Shown here: piece after piece, positions 10,398 through 22,654 of the stretch
Position numbering within the stretch: the first letter of the stretch is position 1
Layout of the letters: each line of letters opens with the position of its first letter
Assembly: GCF_003123725.1 (NCBI RefSeq)
Contig: NZ_QETA01000003.1
Coordinates: 372,001-436,000 of the forward strand
DNA length: 64,000 bases
Direction: 5' to 3'
Origin: Corticimicrobacter populi
GTDB lineage: Bacteria; Pseudomonadota; Gammaproteobacteria; Burkholderiales; Burkholderiaceae_B
Notes under the pieces: model-generated
The model's input: only the letters and a program-made list of their open reading frames with translations
Told to the model about the DNA's origin: nothing
Database searches by the model: none
Position numbers and translations under genes: made by a program

Positions 10398-13295
10398 ATG
10401 ACCTCATCTACCGATCACAACGCCGAACTCTCCAAGAGCTTCGAACCCGCCGAACTGGAAGCCTACTGGTACCCCGAGTGGGAACGCCGGGGCTACTTTG
10501 CCGCAGGCCAGCACGTCAGCCCGGCCCAGGCCGGCACGGCAGCTCCTTACGTCATCCAGTTCCCGCCCCCCAATGTGACCGGCACCCTGCACATGGGGCA
10601 CGCCTTCAACCAGACCATCATGGACGGCCTGATCCGCTACCGGCGCATGGCCGGCGACGACACGGTATTCGTGCCGGGCACCGACCACGCCGGCATCGCC
10701 ACCCAGATCGTCGTGGAACGCCAGCTCGACGCGCAAAAAATCTCCCGCTATGACCTTGGCCGTGAGAAATTCACCGAAAAAGTCTGGGCCTGGAAAGAGC
10801 AATCGGGCTCCACCATCACCCGCCAGGTGCGACGCCTGGGTGCCTCGGCCGACTGGCCTCGCGAATACTTCACCATGGACGAACGTATGTCGCGCGGTGT
10901 GGTCGAAACCTTTGTGCGACTCTATCGCCAGGGCCTGATCTATCGCGGCAAGCGGCTGGTCAATTGGGATCCCAAGCTGCTGACTGCCGTTTCCGACCTC
11001 GAAGTGCAGATGGAGGAGACCGAAGGCCACCTGTGGCACATCCTCTACCCCTTCGCCGACGGCCCACAGATCATCACCGACAGCGAAGGCAACCGGACCG
11101 AACTGCGCGGCCTGACCGTGGCCACCACCCGGCCCGAAACCATGCTCGGCGACAATGCCGTCAGCGTCCATCCCAATGATGCACGCTACAGCCACCTGGT
11201 CGGCAAGATGCTCGTCCTGCCGCTGAGCGGGCGTGAAATCCCGATCATCGCCGATGACTTCGTCGATCCGGCATTCGGTACGGGCTGCGTGAAAATCACC
11301 GGTGCCCACGACTTCAACGACTATGCCTGCGCACAGCGCCACGATCTGCCGCTGATCAACATCCTGACGCTGGATGCCCGCATCAACGACAACGCCCCCG
11401 AGCGGTTCCGGGACCTGGACCGTTTCGACGCCCGCAAGGCCGTAGTAGCGGAACTCGAAACCCAGGGCTGGCTGGTCAAGGTCGACAAGCACACCATGAT
11501 GCAGCCCAAAGGCGACCGGACCGGCGTCGTCCTTGAGCCCATGCTGACCGACCAGTGGTTCGTGGCCATGAGCAAGGCCGCCCCGGAAGGCACCTTCCAT
11601 CCCGGCAAAAGCATCACCCAGGTTGCACTCGATGCAGTCGCCAAGGGCGATATCAAGTTCTATCCCGAGAACTGGACCACGACCTACAACCAGTGGCTGG
11701 AAAATATCCAGGACTGGTGCATTTCGCGCCAGCTTTGGTGGGGTCACCAGATCCCGGCCTGGCACAGCGAAGACGGCCAGGTATTCGTGGCCCACACAGA
11801 AGCAGAAGCGCTGGCCCAGGCTCGCGAAGCCGGCGTGACCGGGCCGCTAACACGCGATGCCGATGTACTGGACACCTGGTTCTCTTCGGCCCTGGTGCCT
11901 TTCACCACCATGGGCTGGCCCGACAAGACGCCTGATTTCGAACGCTACCTGCCCTCCAGCGTGCTGGTAACCGGCTTCGACATCATTTTCTTCTGGGTCG
12001 CCCGCATGGTCATGATGTCGACCCACCTGACCGGCCAGATCCCTTTCAAGCATGTGTATGTGCACGGCCTGATCCGCGATGTCGACGGCCAGAAAATGAG
12101 CAAGTCCAAGGGCAACACACTCGATCCGGTCGACCTCATCGACGGCGTCGACCTCGACACACTGATCCAGAAACGCACCACTGGCCTGATGAACCCGAAA
12201 CAGGCCGGCGATATCGAGAAAAAAACCCGCAAGACCTATCCCGACGGTATCCCCGCATTCGGCACCGATGCACTGCGCTTTACCATGGCCGCCTATGCCA
12301 CGCTGGGCCGGAACATCAACTTCGACCTCAAGCGCTGTGAAGGCTACCGCAACTTCTGCAACAAGCTCTGGAATGCGACGCGCTTCGTGCTGATGAACAC
12401 CGAAGGCCATGCACTTGGTCTGGAGCGAGCCGACAGCCCGGAGGCCTCGCAGGCCGAACTGTCCTTCGCCGATCGCTGGATCATCAGCCTGCTGCAAAAA
12501 CTGGAAGCCGACATCGAGCGGGGCTTTGCAGACTACCGTTTCGACAACATCGCCAATGCGCTGTACCGCTTTGTCTGGGACGAATACTGCGACTGGTACC
12601 TGGAGCTGGCCAAGGTGCAGATCCAGACCGGCACGCCGGCGCAGCAACTGGGCACCCGACGCACCCTGATCCGGGTGCTCGAGGTCACGCTGCGACTGGC
12701 ACACCCGATCATTCCGTTCATCACCGAGGCGCTGTGGCAGAAGGTATCGCTGGTGGCCGGCAAGCGCCGCGCCGACGAGACCAGCAGCGTCAGCATCCAG
12801 CCCTATCCCCAGGCCAATCCTGCCGCCATCGACGAAGCCGCCGAGACCGACATGGCTGAACTCAAGGCACAGATCGAAGCCGTCCGTGCGCTGCGCGGCG
12901 AAATGAGCCTGTCACCCGCCCAGCGCGTGCCGCTGATCGCGACCGGCAACCAGAGCGTACTGGCACGCAACCAGGGCTATCTGGCCGCACTGGCCAAGCT
13001 GTCCGAAGTGCAGATTGCCGACACCCTGCCCGACCTGGGAGCCCCCGTGCAGGTGGTCGGTGGCAACCGCCTGATGCTGCACGTCGAAATCGACGTGGCT
13101 GCCGAGCAGGCACGGCTGGACAAGGAAATCGAACGACTGGAAAAGGAAATCGGCAAGGCCGAAGGCAAGTTGTCGAATGCCAGCTTCGTCGAACGCGCAC
13201 CAGCCTCCGTCGTTGAGCAGGAAAAAGCACGCCTGGTCCAATTCCAGGACACCCTGGCACGCGTGCGCGAACAGCGCAGCCGACTCAAAGGCTGA
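10398..13295 (+). CDS. valS: Valine--tRNA ligase
   Basis: Class I synthetase, 965 residues, charging tRNA-Val and editing misactivated threonine. The HIGH-type motif is HMGH at 65-68 within [15 protein letters not shown], the KMSKS loop is at about 566-572 (QKMSKSKGN), and the CP1 editing domain includes [10 protein letters not shown]. The C-terminal coiled coil that contacts the tRNA (about 890-965, [24 protein letters not shown]) is present. The response-regulator gene begins 5 bp after its stop, so the two are likely cotranscribed. Confidence 0.97.
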   Translation: MTSSTDHNAELSKSFEPAELEAYWYPEWERRGYFAAGQHVSPAQAGTAAPYVIQFPPPNVTGTLHMGHAFNQTIMDGLIRYRRMAGDDTVFVPGTDHAGIATQIVVERQLDAQKISRYDLGREKFTEKVWAWKEQSGSTITRQVRRLGASADWPREYFTMDERMSRGVVETFVRLYRQGLIYRGKRLVNWDPKLLTAVSDLEVQMEETEGHLWHILYPFADGPQIITDSEGNRTELRGLTVATTRPETMLGDNAVSVHPNDARYSHLVGKMLVLPLSGREIPIIADDFVDPAFGTGCVKITGAHDFNDYACAQRHDLPLINILTLDARINDNAPERFRDLDRFDARKAVVAELETQGWLVKVDKHTMMQPKGDRTGVVLEPMLTDQWFVAMSKAAPEGTFHPGKSITQVALDAVAKGDIKFYPENWTTTYNQWLENIQDWCISRQLWWGHQIPAWHSEDGQVFVAHTEAEALAQAREAGVTGPLTRDADVLDTWFSSALVPFTTMGWPDKTPDFERYLPSSVLVTGFDIIFFWVARMVMMSTHLTGQIPFKHVYVHGLIRDVDGQKMSKSKGNTLDPVDLIDGVDLDTLIQKRTTGLMNPKQAGDIEKKTRKTYPDGIPAFGTDALRFTMAAYATLGRNINFDLKRCEGYRNFCNKLWNATRFVLMNTEGHALGLERADSPEASQAELSFADRWIISLLQKLEADIERGFADYRFDNIANALYRFVWDEYCDWYLELAKVQIQTGTPAQQLGTRRTLIRVLEVTLRLAHPIIPFITEALWQKVSLVAGKRRADETSSVSIQPYPQANPAAIDEAAETDMAELKAQIEAVRALRGEMSLSPAQRVPLIATGNQSVLARNQGYLAALAKLSEVQIADTLPDLGAPVQVVGGNRLMLHVEIDVAAEQARLDKEIERLEKEIGKAEGKLSNASFVERAPASVVEQEKARLVQFQDTLARVREQRSRLKG

Positions 13296-13299
13296 GATC

Positions 13300-13986
13300 A
13301 TGGCATCCCTGCGTATCCTGCTGGTCGAAGACGATGCCCTGCTGGGCGACGCCATCCAGACCGGCCTGCAACAGGATATGCAGGCCACGATTGACTGGGC
13401 CCGCGATACCGCAACAGCCCGCATCAGCCTGGCTCCCGGGCATGAATACCAGGCCGTGCTGCTCGATATCGGCCTGCCCGACGCCTCCGGGCTGCAGGTG
13501 CTGAGCCACCTGCGCGACCGCTACGATGCTACGCCCGTACTGATTGTCACTGCGCGCGATCAGGTCAGCGAACGCATCGCCGGGCTGGATGCCGGTGCCG
13601 ATGACTATGTCGTCAAGCCTTTCCAGCTCGATGAGCTGAGCGCCCGGTTACGTGCCGTGATCCGTCGCAGTCAGCAGGCCGTCACGCCCCAGCTGCAGAT
13701 TCGCGATATTGTCATCGAGCCCGCACGGCGCCAGGTCTACCGGGCCGGCCGCCTGGTGTCGCTCAGCGAGCATGAGTACCGCACGCTGCTGGCCCTGCTG
13801 GAAAGCCGGGGACGCACCCTGGCGCGCGAGCATCTCGAAGATGCCGTCTATGGCAACCACGGCACCATCGAAAGCAATACCGTGGCCGTCTACATCCACC
13901 AACTGCGCCGCAAGCTGGGCAACGACCTGATACAGACCGTACATGGCAGCGGCTATCGCATAGATGTGTTGGGCAACGGCGACTGA
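13300..13986 (+). CDS. OmpR/QseB-type response regulator
   Basis: The 228-residue product has an N-terminal receiver domain with acidic pocket E10-D11-D12, phosphoacceptor D56 (VLLDIGLPDASG), the conserved TARD and VVKPF lysine, and a C-terminal winged-helix DNA-binding domain (SEHEYRTLLALLESRG, NTVAVYIHQLRRKLG, VHGSGYRI). The best fit is the QseB/PmrA/TctD group. The ATG at 13300 was chosen because the receiver domain starts there and it lies 5 bp beyond valS; a longer reading frame into valS is only overlap. The kinase gene follows 51 bp downstream, making an operon pair. The signal is unknown. Confidence 0.92.
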   Translation: MASLRILLVEDDALLGDAIQTGLQQDMQATIDWARDTATARISLAPGHEYQAVLLDIGLPDASGLQVLSHLRDRYDATPVLIVTARDQVSERIAGLDAGADDYVVKPFQLDELSARLRAVIRRSQQAVTPQLQIRDIVIEPARRQVYRAGRLVSLSEHEYRTLLALLESRGRTLAREHLEDAVYGNHGTIESNTVAVYIHQLRRKLGNDLIQTVHGSGYRIDVLGNGD

Positions 13987-14037
13987 GGCCTGCCCACACG
14001 AAAGGAAGCCTCGCTACCGGCTTCGACTGGAGACCCC

Positions 14038-15420
14038 ATGCACTCGCTGCGACTGAGACTGACACTCAGCCTGTTCCTCACGCTGTTCCTGTTCTGGATA
14101 GCCGGCTTTGCCTATCAATCGGTTCAACTCAACCGGACGCAAAGCAGCCAGTGGGACGCCATTCTCCAGGATATCGGCCTGCAAATGCTGGCCACGCTGT
14201 CGCATGACGTCCTCTATACCGACGATGCCTCGGCCATGCCCCTAGTGGACCCGGCCGACCTGGGTGCCCTGCCCGCCGAACAGATCACCTTCCAGGTCTG
14301 GGAAGTCGGCACGGGCCGCCTGCTGCTGCGCTCGACCACAGCACCGGATACACCACTGAATGCGAACTTCCATACCGGCTTCTCGGTGCACAACCTGCCC
14401 GATTCCGGCGGCTGGCGAGTCTACAGCGTTTCCGACAAGGGGCATCGCTTTCAGGTGCAGGTGGCACGCTCCCACGATCTCCTGCGCAAGGATTACCTGC
14501 ACTGGGTCAAGGGATCGCTGATCTTCACCCTGCTGATCATGCTGCTGCAGATCTTGATTGTCTGGATCGTCGTGCGCCGCTCATTCAAACCGGTGGACAG
14601 CATTCGCACCACCCTGCAAACACGTGACCCCTTCGATCTGACACCGCTGCCGCCCACCCGGCTGCCCACCGAACTCAGCCCGCTGATCGAAGCCGTCAAC
14701 CAATTGCTGCGCCGCCTCAAGACCGCACTCGACCGGGAACGCCACTTCATCGCCGATACGGCACATGAACTGCGCACGCCGCTGGCCGCACTGAGCACGC
14801 AGGCCGAGATCGCGGCGCGCAGCCGCAACCCCGAAGACACGGAAAAGGCGCTGCAAAAACTACTGGCCACAGCGCAAACGACCAGCCGCCTAGCCGAGCA
14901 ATTCCTGGCACAGGCACGCCTGGACACCATCCAGTCCTGCGAAGCTCCCTGCCAGACCGACGTTCCGCTGCACCAGATTGCCACGGTCGTGGCCCGCGAC
15001 CTCGAGTCGAGCGCCCGTCGCAAGCAACAGCGCATTACGCTGTTGCTGGAGCCCTGCCAGGTAAACGGCCACATGGACGCACTGGGCGTGCTGCTGCGCA
15101 ATCTGCTGGAAAATGCACTGCGCTACACCCAGGAACAGGGCCGGATCGAACTCATCTGCCGCACAACGCAGGACCAGCGCGTCGAACTCAGTGTTGCCGA
15201 CAATGGCCCAGGCATTCCCGAAAGCGAATATGAACGCATCTTCGAGCGCTTTTACCGACTGGCCAATACCCCCGTGGCCGGCAGCGGTATCGGCCTGTCG
15301 CTGGTGCAGCGGATCGCCCATTGGCACCAGGCGGAGATTCAGTGCAGCACGGGACTGGAAGGCAAGGGATTCAGGATATGCATCCTGTTCGGCATCGTGC
15401 AACAGGACACATCAAGGTAG
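14038..15420 (+). CDS. Sensor histidine kinase (QseC/TctE-type)
   Basis: The 460-residue product has TM1 at about 8-28 (LTLSLFLTLFLFWIAGFAY), a periplasmic sensor region of about 130 residues, TM2 at about 160-180 (LIFTLLIMLLQILIVWIVV), a HAMP-like linker, the HisKA phosphoacceptor H243 (DTAHELRTPL) and a HATPase domain with the N box (NLLENALRY), G1 (VADNGPGIPE) and G2 (GSGIGLSLV). All catalytic parts are present. It presumably phosphorylates the regulator encoded just upstream. The periplasmic domain resembles the 2CSK_N type seen in TctE/QseC; the ligand cannot be predicted. Confidence 0.92.
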   Translation: MHSLRLRLTLSLFLTLFLFWIAGFAYQSVQLNRTQSSQWDAILQDIGLQMLATLSHDVLYTDDASAMPLVDPADLGALPAEQITFQVWEVGTGRLLLRSTTAPDTPLNANFHTGFSVHNLPDSGGWRVYSVSDKGHRFQVQVARSHDLLRKDYLHWVKGSLIFTLLIMLLQILIVWIVVRRSFKPVDSIRTTLQTRDPFDLTPLPPTRLPTELSPLIEAVNQLLRRLKTALDRERHFIADTAHELRTPLAALSTQAEIAARSRNPEDTEKALQKLLATAQTTSRLAEQFLAQARLDTIQSCEAPCQTDVPLHQIATVVARDLESSARRKQQRITLLLEPCQVNGHMDALGVLLRNLLENALRYTQEQGRIELICRTTQDQRVELSVADNGPGIPESEYERIFERFYRLANTPVAGSGIGLSLVQRIAHWHQAEIQCSTGLEGKGFRICILFGIVQQDTSR

Positions 15421-15424
15421 GATC

Positions 15425-15464
15425 AGGGCGATCGATACGCCCTTAGGTATATCGTCGATACCTA
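15425..15464. terminator. Two abutting hairpins between convergent kinase and trmD
   Basis: AGGGCG-N7-CGCCCT (15425-15443) is followed without a gap by TAGGTAT-N7-ATACCTA (15444-15464). Both stems are perfect. They fill the 41-bp gap between the two stop codons, and the second includes the trmD stop. A bidirectional terminator is the simplest reading, although no long T run follows either stem. Confidence 0.6.
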
Positions 15465-16229
15465 GCACCTGCCGCCGGGCAGGCCAGCAAGCCAACGCTC
15501 ATCATCTGAGGTCAGCCAACCCTGGCTGCGTGCACGCTCGATCAGGTCGGGACGCCGTTCAGCCGTCAGCGCCAACGACTGTCTGCGCCGCCAGAGCGCA
15601 ATCTGTGCGTGATGGCCGGACAACAGTTCTGCCGGTACCGACTCGCCCTCATGAATTTCAGGCCGCGTATAGTGTGGACTATCCAGCAGACCCGACAATG
15701 CACCATTGAACGAATCGAAGCGTGCCGAGTCAGCATCGTTGAGCACACCAGGCAGCAGCCGCACGACGGCATCCATCAGCGCCATGGCAGGAATCTCGCC
15801 TCCCGACAGGACAAAATCGCCCAGCGATAGCTCGATATCCACTTCCCGGTCGATAAAACGCTGATCGATGCCTTCATAACGGCCACAAACCAGAATGGCC
15901 CCTTCTCCCTCGGAGAGAGACTGCGCCACGTCCTGATCGAAACGACGGCCCGTGGGCGTGAACAGCACCACCGGCGCACTGCCCTGCGCCGACCCGCGTG
16001 CTTGACGGGCCGCAGCGACAGCCTGGCGCAATGGCTCGACCATCATCACCATGCCGGGCCCACCCCCATAAGGGCGATCATCTACAGTACGATGGGCATC
16101 CTGCGTGAAATCTCGTGGATTCCAGGGGTGCAGTTGCCAGATCCCCTGGCGATGCGCCCGCCCCGTCACGCCCAGATCCCGAATCGGGTCGAACATGGCA
16201 GGAAACAGGGTAATCAAATCGAAACGCAT
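15462..16229 (-). CDS. trmD: tRNA (guanine(37)-N1)-methyltransferase
   Basis: Essential SPOUT-family methyltransferase that forms m1G37 in tRNAs and prevents +1 frameshifting. The 255-residue product begins [13 protein letters not shown] and shows [23 protein letters not shown] and the knot segment [19 protein letters not shown] that binds SAM. It is the third gene of rpsP-rimM-trmD, 21 bp after rimM. rplS, usually the fourth gene of this operon in proteobacteria, is not present downstream. Confidence 0.96.
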   Translation of the reverse strand: MRFDLITLFPAMFDPIRDLGVTGRAHRQGIWQLHPWNPRDFTQDAHRTVDDRPYGGGPGMVMMVEPLRQAVAAARQARGSAQGSAPVVLFTPTGRRFDQDVAQSLSEGEGAILVCGRYEGIDQRFIDREVDIELSLGDFVLSGGEIPAMALMDAVVRLLPGVLNDADSARFDSFNGALSGLLDSPHYTRPEIHEGESVPAELLSGHHAQIALWRRRQSLALTAERRPDLIERARSQGWLTSDDERWLAGLPGGRC

Positions 16230-16250
16230 GGCACACCGCCTGGCCTGGAC

Positions 16251-16781
16251 TCAGAAATCGGCAGGCCAGTTGGTATCGATGCGTCTGGCTGCCATATCCA
16301 CAGCCAGTACATGAGCATCGACAAAGGGCACCAGCGTATCGTTGCTCACCTTGAGCACGGCATGTGCACCATTGTCCATGACCTCGTTCACGGTGCCGAG
16401 CGGTACGACTGCCCCGGCATCATCCTGGCCGTACAGAGTACAGCCAATCAGGTCGACCCAGTAATACTCGCCCTCCGCCGGCTGCGGAAAGGCGCTGCGA
16501 GGAATATGCACAGTGGCACCGCGCAAGGCATCTGCGCCATCCCGATCAGTACAGCCTGCAATCTGTGCAACCACGCTGGCGCTATGACGCCGCGCAGCCA
16601 TCACCGTGCAGGCGACGGGAACGACAACAGACGCGGAGGCTTGCGCTGAAGGCGCTATCCACCACGTCTTTGTCTTGAGCAGGATATCGGACTGCTGCGA
16701 ATGGGGCGCGATCTTGACCCAGCCACGCACACCGTAGGCCGAAAGAATCCGGCCCAGCTCTACCAGATCATCAGGCACCGG
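16251..16781 (-). CDS. rimM: 16S rRNA processing protein RimM
   Basis: Assembly factor for the 30S head that binds S19. The RimM domain starts at LVELGRILSAYGVRGWVKI and the C-terminal PRC-barrel ends HVLAVDMAARRIDTNW. There is no ATG at the right place: the only upstream ATG would overlap rpsP by more than 100 bp. The best start is GTG at 16779-16781 (V-P-D-D-L-V-E-L-G), giving 176 residues; a TTG at 16820 that overlaps the rpsP stop is an alternative. Translation may depend on coupling to rpsP. Confidence 0.88.
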   Translation of the reverse strand, partial: PVPDDLVELGRILSAYGVRGWVKIAPHSQQSDILLKTKTWWIAPSAQASASVVVPVACTVMAARRHSASVVAQIAGCTDRDGADALRGATVHIPRSAFPQPAEGEYYWVDLIGCTLYGQDDAGAVVPLGTVNEVMDNGAHAVLKVSNDTLVPFVDAHVLAVDMAARRIDTNWPADF

Positions 16782-16806
16782 CTCGCCGCTGCCTGCTTGA
16801 ACGATC

Positions 16807-17064
16807 TCAGGCGGCAGCAACTTGAGCGACTTGCTCTTTGACCAGGCGGACAACGGCCGGCGACAGTTGCGCACCGTTGCTCTTCCAGTATTCCAGGCGG
16901 TCCAGCGCAATGCGCAGACGCTCTTGGCCTTCGTTGGCCACCGGGTTATAGAAGCCTACACGCTCAATGAAGCGGCCATCGCGACGATTGCGCGAATCGG
17001 CTGCAACGACGTTGTAGAAGGGACGCTTTTTCGAGCCGCCGCGGGACAGGCGAATCACCACCAT
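16807..17064 (-). CDS. rpsP: 30S ribosomal protein S16
   Basis: The 85-residue primary binding protein of the 30S body starts [20 protein letters not shown], the S16 signature, followed by [31 protein letters not shown] precedes the ATG. It heads the rpsP-rimM-trmD operon, with an extended -10 promoter about 40 bases upstream. Confidence 0.98.
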   Translation of the reverse strand: MVVIRLSRGGSKKRPFYNVVAADSRNRRDGRFIERVGFYNPVANEGQERLRIALDRLEYWKSNGAQLSPAVVRLVKEQVAQVAAA

Positions 17065-17375
17065 AGGTAATTCCTTAAAAAAATGTTAGAAAACCGCTAA
17101 TTCTAGCACATGCATAGCCCATATTGCAGGACCATGCGTACATACAACGCACGAACAGGAAATTGCAGGCATGTATCCGACACCTGCCCTGCGTGGCACC
17201 GGCAGCAGTGTAGCGCGAATCGCCCGGCTTGCCTCGTTTGCGCCCATCTGTCGTGTCATGACGACACATCGCCAACCGCACACATCATACACACTCGGGG
17301 GTTGTCATTTCTGACAGGCGACAGTCCCGGCGGGAACAGGCAGACTGGCTTTTTCCCTGCCAGGATCACGACACA
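17065..17375. other. Divergent intergenic region rpsP / tadE-like gene
   Basis: This 311-bp gap lies between divergent genes. Its left part holds the rpsP promoter and leader. A 6+6 inverted repeat, TGTCGT-N6-ACGACA, is at 17249-17266, and a short hairpin TGTCATTTCTGACA lies near 17306. I see no credible small gene, tRNA or conserved RNA. The two symmetric elements could be operator or transcript-end structures for the plus-strand gene, but nothing identifies a regulator. Confidence 0.5.
17100..17108 (-). promoter_or_regulatory. Extended -10 promoter for rpsP operon
   Basis: TGCTAGAAT on the minus strand, 36-44 bases upstream of the rpsP ATG, matches an extended -10 element. A poor -35 (CTGCAA at 18 bp) precedes it. 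The element is identical to the one before ndk. Confidence 0.5.
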
Positions 17376-18155
17376 ATGCCCCACTCAATCCGGACACGTC
17401 AATGCGGCGTTGGCACACTCGAGTTCACCCTGGCAGCCCTGCCGCTCCTGATCATGGGCATGCTGGTGGCAGAAACCGCGCACTGGCACCAGCAACGCCT
17501 GTTGCTGCGCCACGCACTGCACGAGTCGGCACGGACCGGCAGCACTTCAGGAGCCTCACCGGCAGCCATCCACACCACATTTCTCTCCAGCCTGCCCACG
17601 CCGTTACGCCAGCGCATGACCGGTTCGGCGACACAATGGCAATTGCGGGTGATATCGCCCTCGACAGACAGCCATGCGGACTTCGACCAGCCCGATCCTG
17701 CCCAGGCGCACACCCCTGTCATCCGTCATGATTACCAGCTGGAGCAGCACCGCACCCGGCTGGAGCAAGGCTGGCCGGACGGTCGCGGCCCCCATTCAGG
17801 GCAGACCATTTTCGAGGCCAACACGCTGCATCTCGCCCTCGATTACCCGCATCGTCCCTGGCTGCCTGGCCTGCCCACCGTGCCCATCCGCATCGAAGCA
17901 CAAGCCAGCATGCAGTCGCATGCACGCCACTGGACAGAACAAGGCAGGGCACCATCAACCGGCCAAGACGCACCTGTCCCGCCTGCTGCCGCACCCACGC
18001 ACTGGCCAGATACAGCCACACCCCCTGCTCAGTCTACCGCAGACACAACCCGCGTCACGACATCGCCCCCAACAGCCGGACAGGCAGATGCCATCACGCA
18101 TATTGGAGTGGATGATGAGCCATTATGCGGCATTGCATTGTGTTGCGGTACATGA
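17376..18155 (+). CDS. TadE-like pseudopilin-type protein
   Basis: The 259-residue product has a short basic N-terminus, then G-VGTLE-F directly before a hydrophobic helix (FTLAALPLLIMGMLVAETAHWHQQ, about 16-40). A glycine followed a few residues later by glutamate at the start of the helix is the TadE/TadF signature of Flp-type pilus minor pilins. The rest is a periplasmic domain and a Pro/Thr/Ala-rich tail (about 195-245), ending CGIALCCGT with three cysteines. No tad/flp secretion genes are near, so it is an orphan whose partner system must be elsewhere, or it has another role. AGGA lies 12 bases before the ATG. Confidence 0.7.
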   Translation: MPHSIRTRQCGVGTLEFTLAALPLLIMGMLVAETAHWHQQRLLLRHALHESARTGSTSGASPAAIHTTFLSSLPTPLRQRMTGSATQWQLRVISPSTDSHADFDQPDPAQAHTPVIRHDYQLEQHRTRLEQGWPDGRGPHSGQTIFEANTLHLALDYPHRPWLPGLPTVPIRIEAQASMQSHARHWTEQGRAPSTGQDAPVPPAAAPTHWPDTATPPAQSTADTTRVTTSPPTAGQADAITHIGVDDEPLCGIALCCGT

Positions 18156-18265
18156 AGGGACGCTATTCAAGCTCTCAGGAAGCATCCCAACACTTGCCTG
18201 ACAAGCACTTGCCCATACCCCGAGGAACACCCTGGCTCGGAATGCCCCCGTCTCAGCCCAGACGA

Positions 18266-18556
18266 TCAAGGTGCCGACGAAGTGGCATCGGGAAGAATCT
18301 GGACGAATATCTCATTCTTGTTTTGCATGCCCAGGTCGATGCGGGCGTGCTCTTCGGCCGCTTCCGTGCCGTCCTGCAGGTCGCTGACCTCGGCAGTCAG
18401 TGCTGCATTACGCTGCCGCAGGCCCTCATTGACCTGCTGCAGCGCAGCCAGATCCTCACGCAGCACCCATACCCGTGTCCAGCTGCCATTGCCGAGCCAG
18501 AGTGGGTACTGGATCAGCAACAGCAACGTCAGCAGGACGAGCAGGATGGGGCGCAA
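18266..18556 (-). CDS. ftsB: Cell division protein FtsB
   Basis: The 96-residue product has an N-terminal membrane helix (RPILLVLLTLLLLIQYPLWLG) followed by a periplasmic coiled coil (LREDLAALQQVNEGLRQRNAALTAEV), the FtsB/DivIC layout. FtsB forms a complex with FtsL and FtsQ at the division septum. The location just downstream of eno is the classic conserved position. It converges on the tadE-like gene. Confidence 0.93.
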   Translation of the reverse strand: MRPILLVLLTLLLLIQYPLWLGNGSWTRVWVLREDLAALQQVNEGLRQRNAALTAEVSDLQDGTEAAEEHARIDLGMQNKNEIFVQILPDATSSAP

Positions 18557-18580
18557 GATAGATCAGTCCGAGGCTGGCGA

Positions 18581-19879
<1,299 letters not shown>

Positions 19880-19917
19880 TCAAAAAAATTAATCCAGGGT
19901 CAGTGCCGCATGCGGCA

Positions 19918-20769
19918 CTAGAAATTCTGTTCCAGCAGCGGACGCTGCTTGACGATGCGATCCAGGGCCACCAGGGACTCAAGCAGCTCGGCCATGCGTG
20001 CCAATGGCACGGCATTGGGACCATCGGACAATGCCTGGGCCGGATCCGGGTGGGTTTCCATGAAGAGACCGGCCACGCCGACAGCCACCGCTGCACGCGC
20101 CAGCACGGGCACGAACTCGCGCTGCCCGCCGGAAGACGTACCCTGCCCTCCGGGCAGCTGCACAGAGTGGGTGGCATCAAAGACGACCGGGCAGTCGGTC
20201 TCGCGCATAATGGCCAGCGAACGCATATCCGAGACCAGGTTGTTGTAGCCAAACGAGGCACCACGCTCGCACACCATGATGGAGCTGCCGTCGCCGCCGG
20301 CATCAATGGCTGCCGCGCGCGCCTTGTCGGCGACATGCTTCATGTCATGCGGCGCAAGGAACTGGCCCTTCTTGATATTGACCGGCTTGAGCGTAGCGGC
20401 ACAGGCACGGATGAAATCCGTCTGCCGACACAGAAAGGCCGGCGTCTGCAAGACATCGACGACGGCTGCGACGTCGGCAACCTGGTTGATGTCATGCACA
20501 TCAGTCAGCACCGGCACGTCGAGTTCGGCGCGCACGTCGGCGAGGATCTGCAGCCCGGCGTCCTGACCGGGGCCGCGATAGGACGTCCCGGAACTGCGAT
20601 TGGCCTTGTCGAAGGAGCTCTTGTAGATGAATGGAACGCCCAGCGAGGCGCACAACTCCTTGAGCACGCCCGCCGTATCGAACGCCATCTGCCGGGATTC
20701 GATCACGCACGGTCCGGCGATCAGGAAAAAGGGATGTTCCAGGCCTACCGGAAAACCGCACAGTTGCAT
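19918..20769 (-). CDS. kdsA: 3-deoxy-8-phosphooctulonate synthase (KDO 8-P synthase)
   Basis: Condenses PEP with arabinose 5-phosphate to KDO-8-P for lipopolysaccharide inner core synthesis. The 283-residue product has [11 protein letters not shown], the [11 protein letters not shown] phosphate-binding segment and DVHDI. AGGAG precedes ATG 20767-20769. The pyrG-kdsA-eno-ftsB order is the usual betaproteobacterial arrangement. Confidence 0.97.
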   Translation of the reverse strand: MQLCGFPVGLEHPFFLIAGPCVIESRQMAFDTAGVLKELCASLGVPFIYKSSFDKANRSSGTSYRGPGQDAGLQILADVRAELDVPVLTDVHDINQVADVAAVVDVLQTPAFLCRQTDFIRACAATLKPVNIKKGQFLAPHDMKHVADKARAAAIDAGGDGSSIMVCERGASFGYNNLVSDMRSLAIMRETDCPVVFDATHSVQLPGGQGTSSGGQREFVPVLARAAVAVGVAGLFMETHPDPAQALSDGPNAVPLARMAELLESLVALDRIVKQRPLLEQNF

Positions 20770-20788
20770 ATCCGCTCCTAGGGATGAA

Positions 20789-22515
<1,727 letters not shown>

Positions 22516-22654
22516 ACCGGCTTGCCCTGCCTGGGCGATCCCTGAAACGTCCCGTTTCGCTCCCTGCTCCTGCGTGAATCCCCCCTTCGGGAATGGCGAA
22601 GCCAGCCGTTGCGCCGGTGCAATACAATGGCGGAAATTTCTAGGAGAGCGGGAT

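Noticed and set aside
10404-11795. Minus-strand open frame opposite valS
   Set aside because: Shadow of valyl-tRNA synthetase.
22560-22650. Possible copy of the palindromic repeat before the ETF-QO gene
   Set aside because: It shares only C-rich runs and lacks the CCCAAGGCAAAA core.
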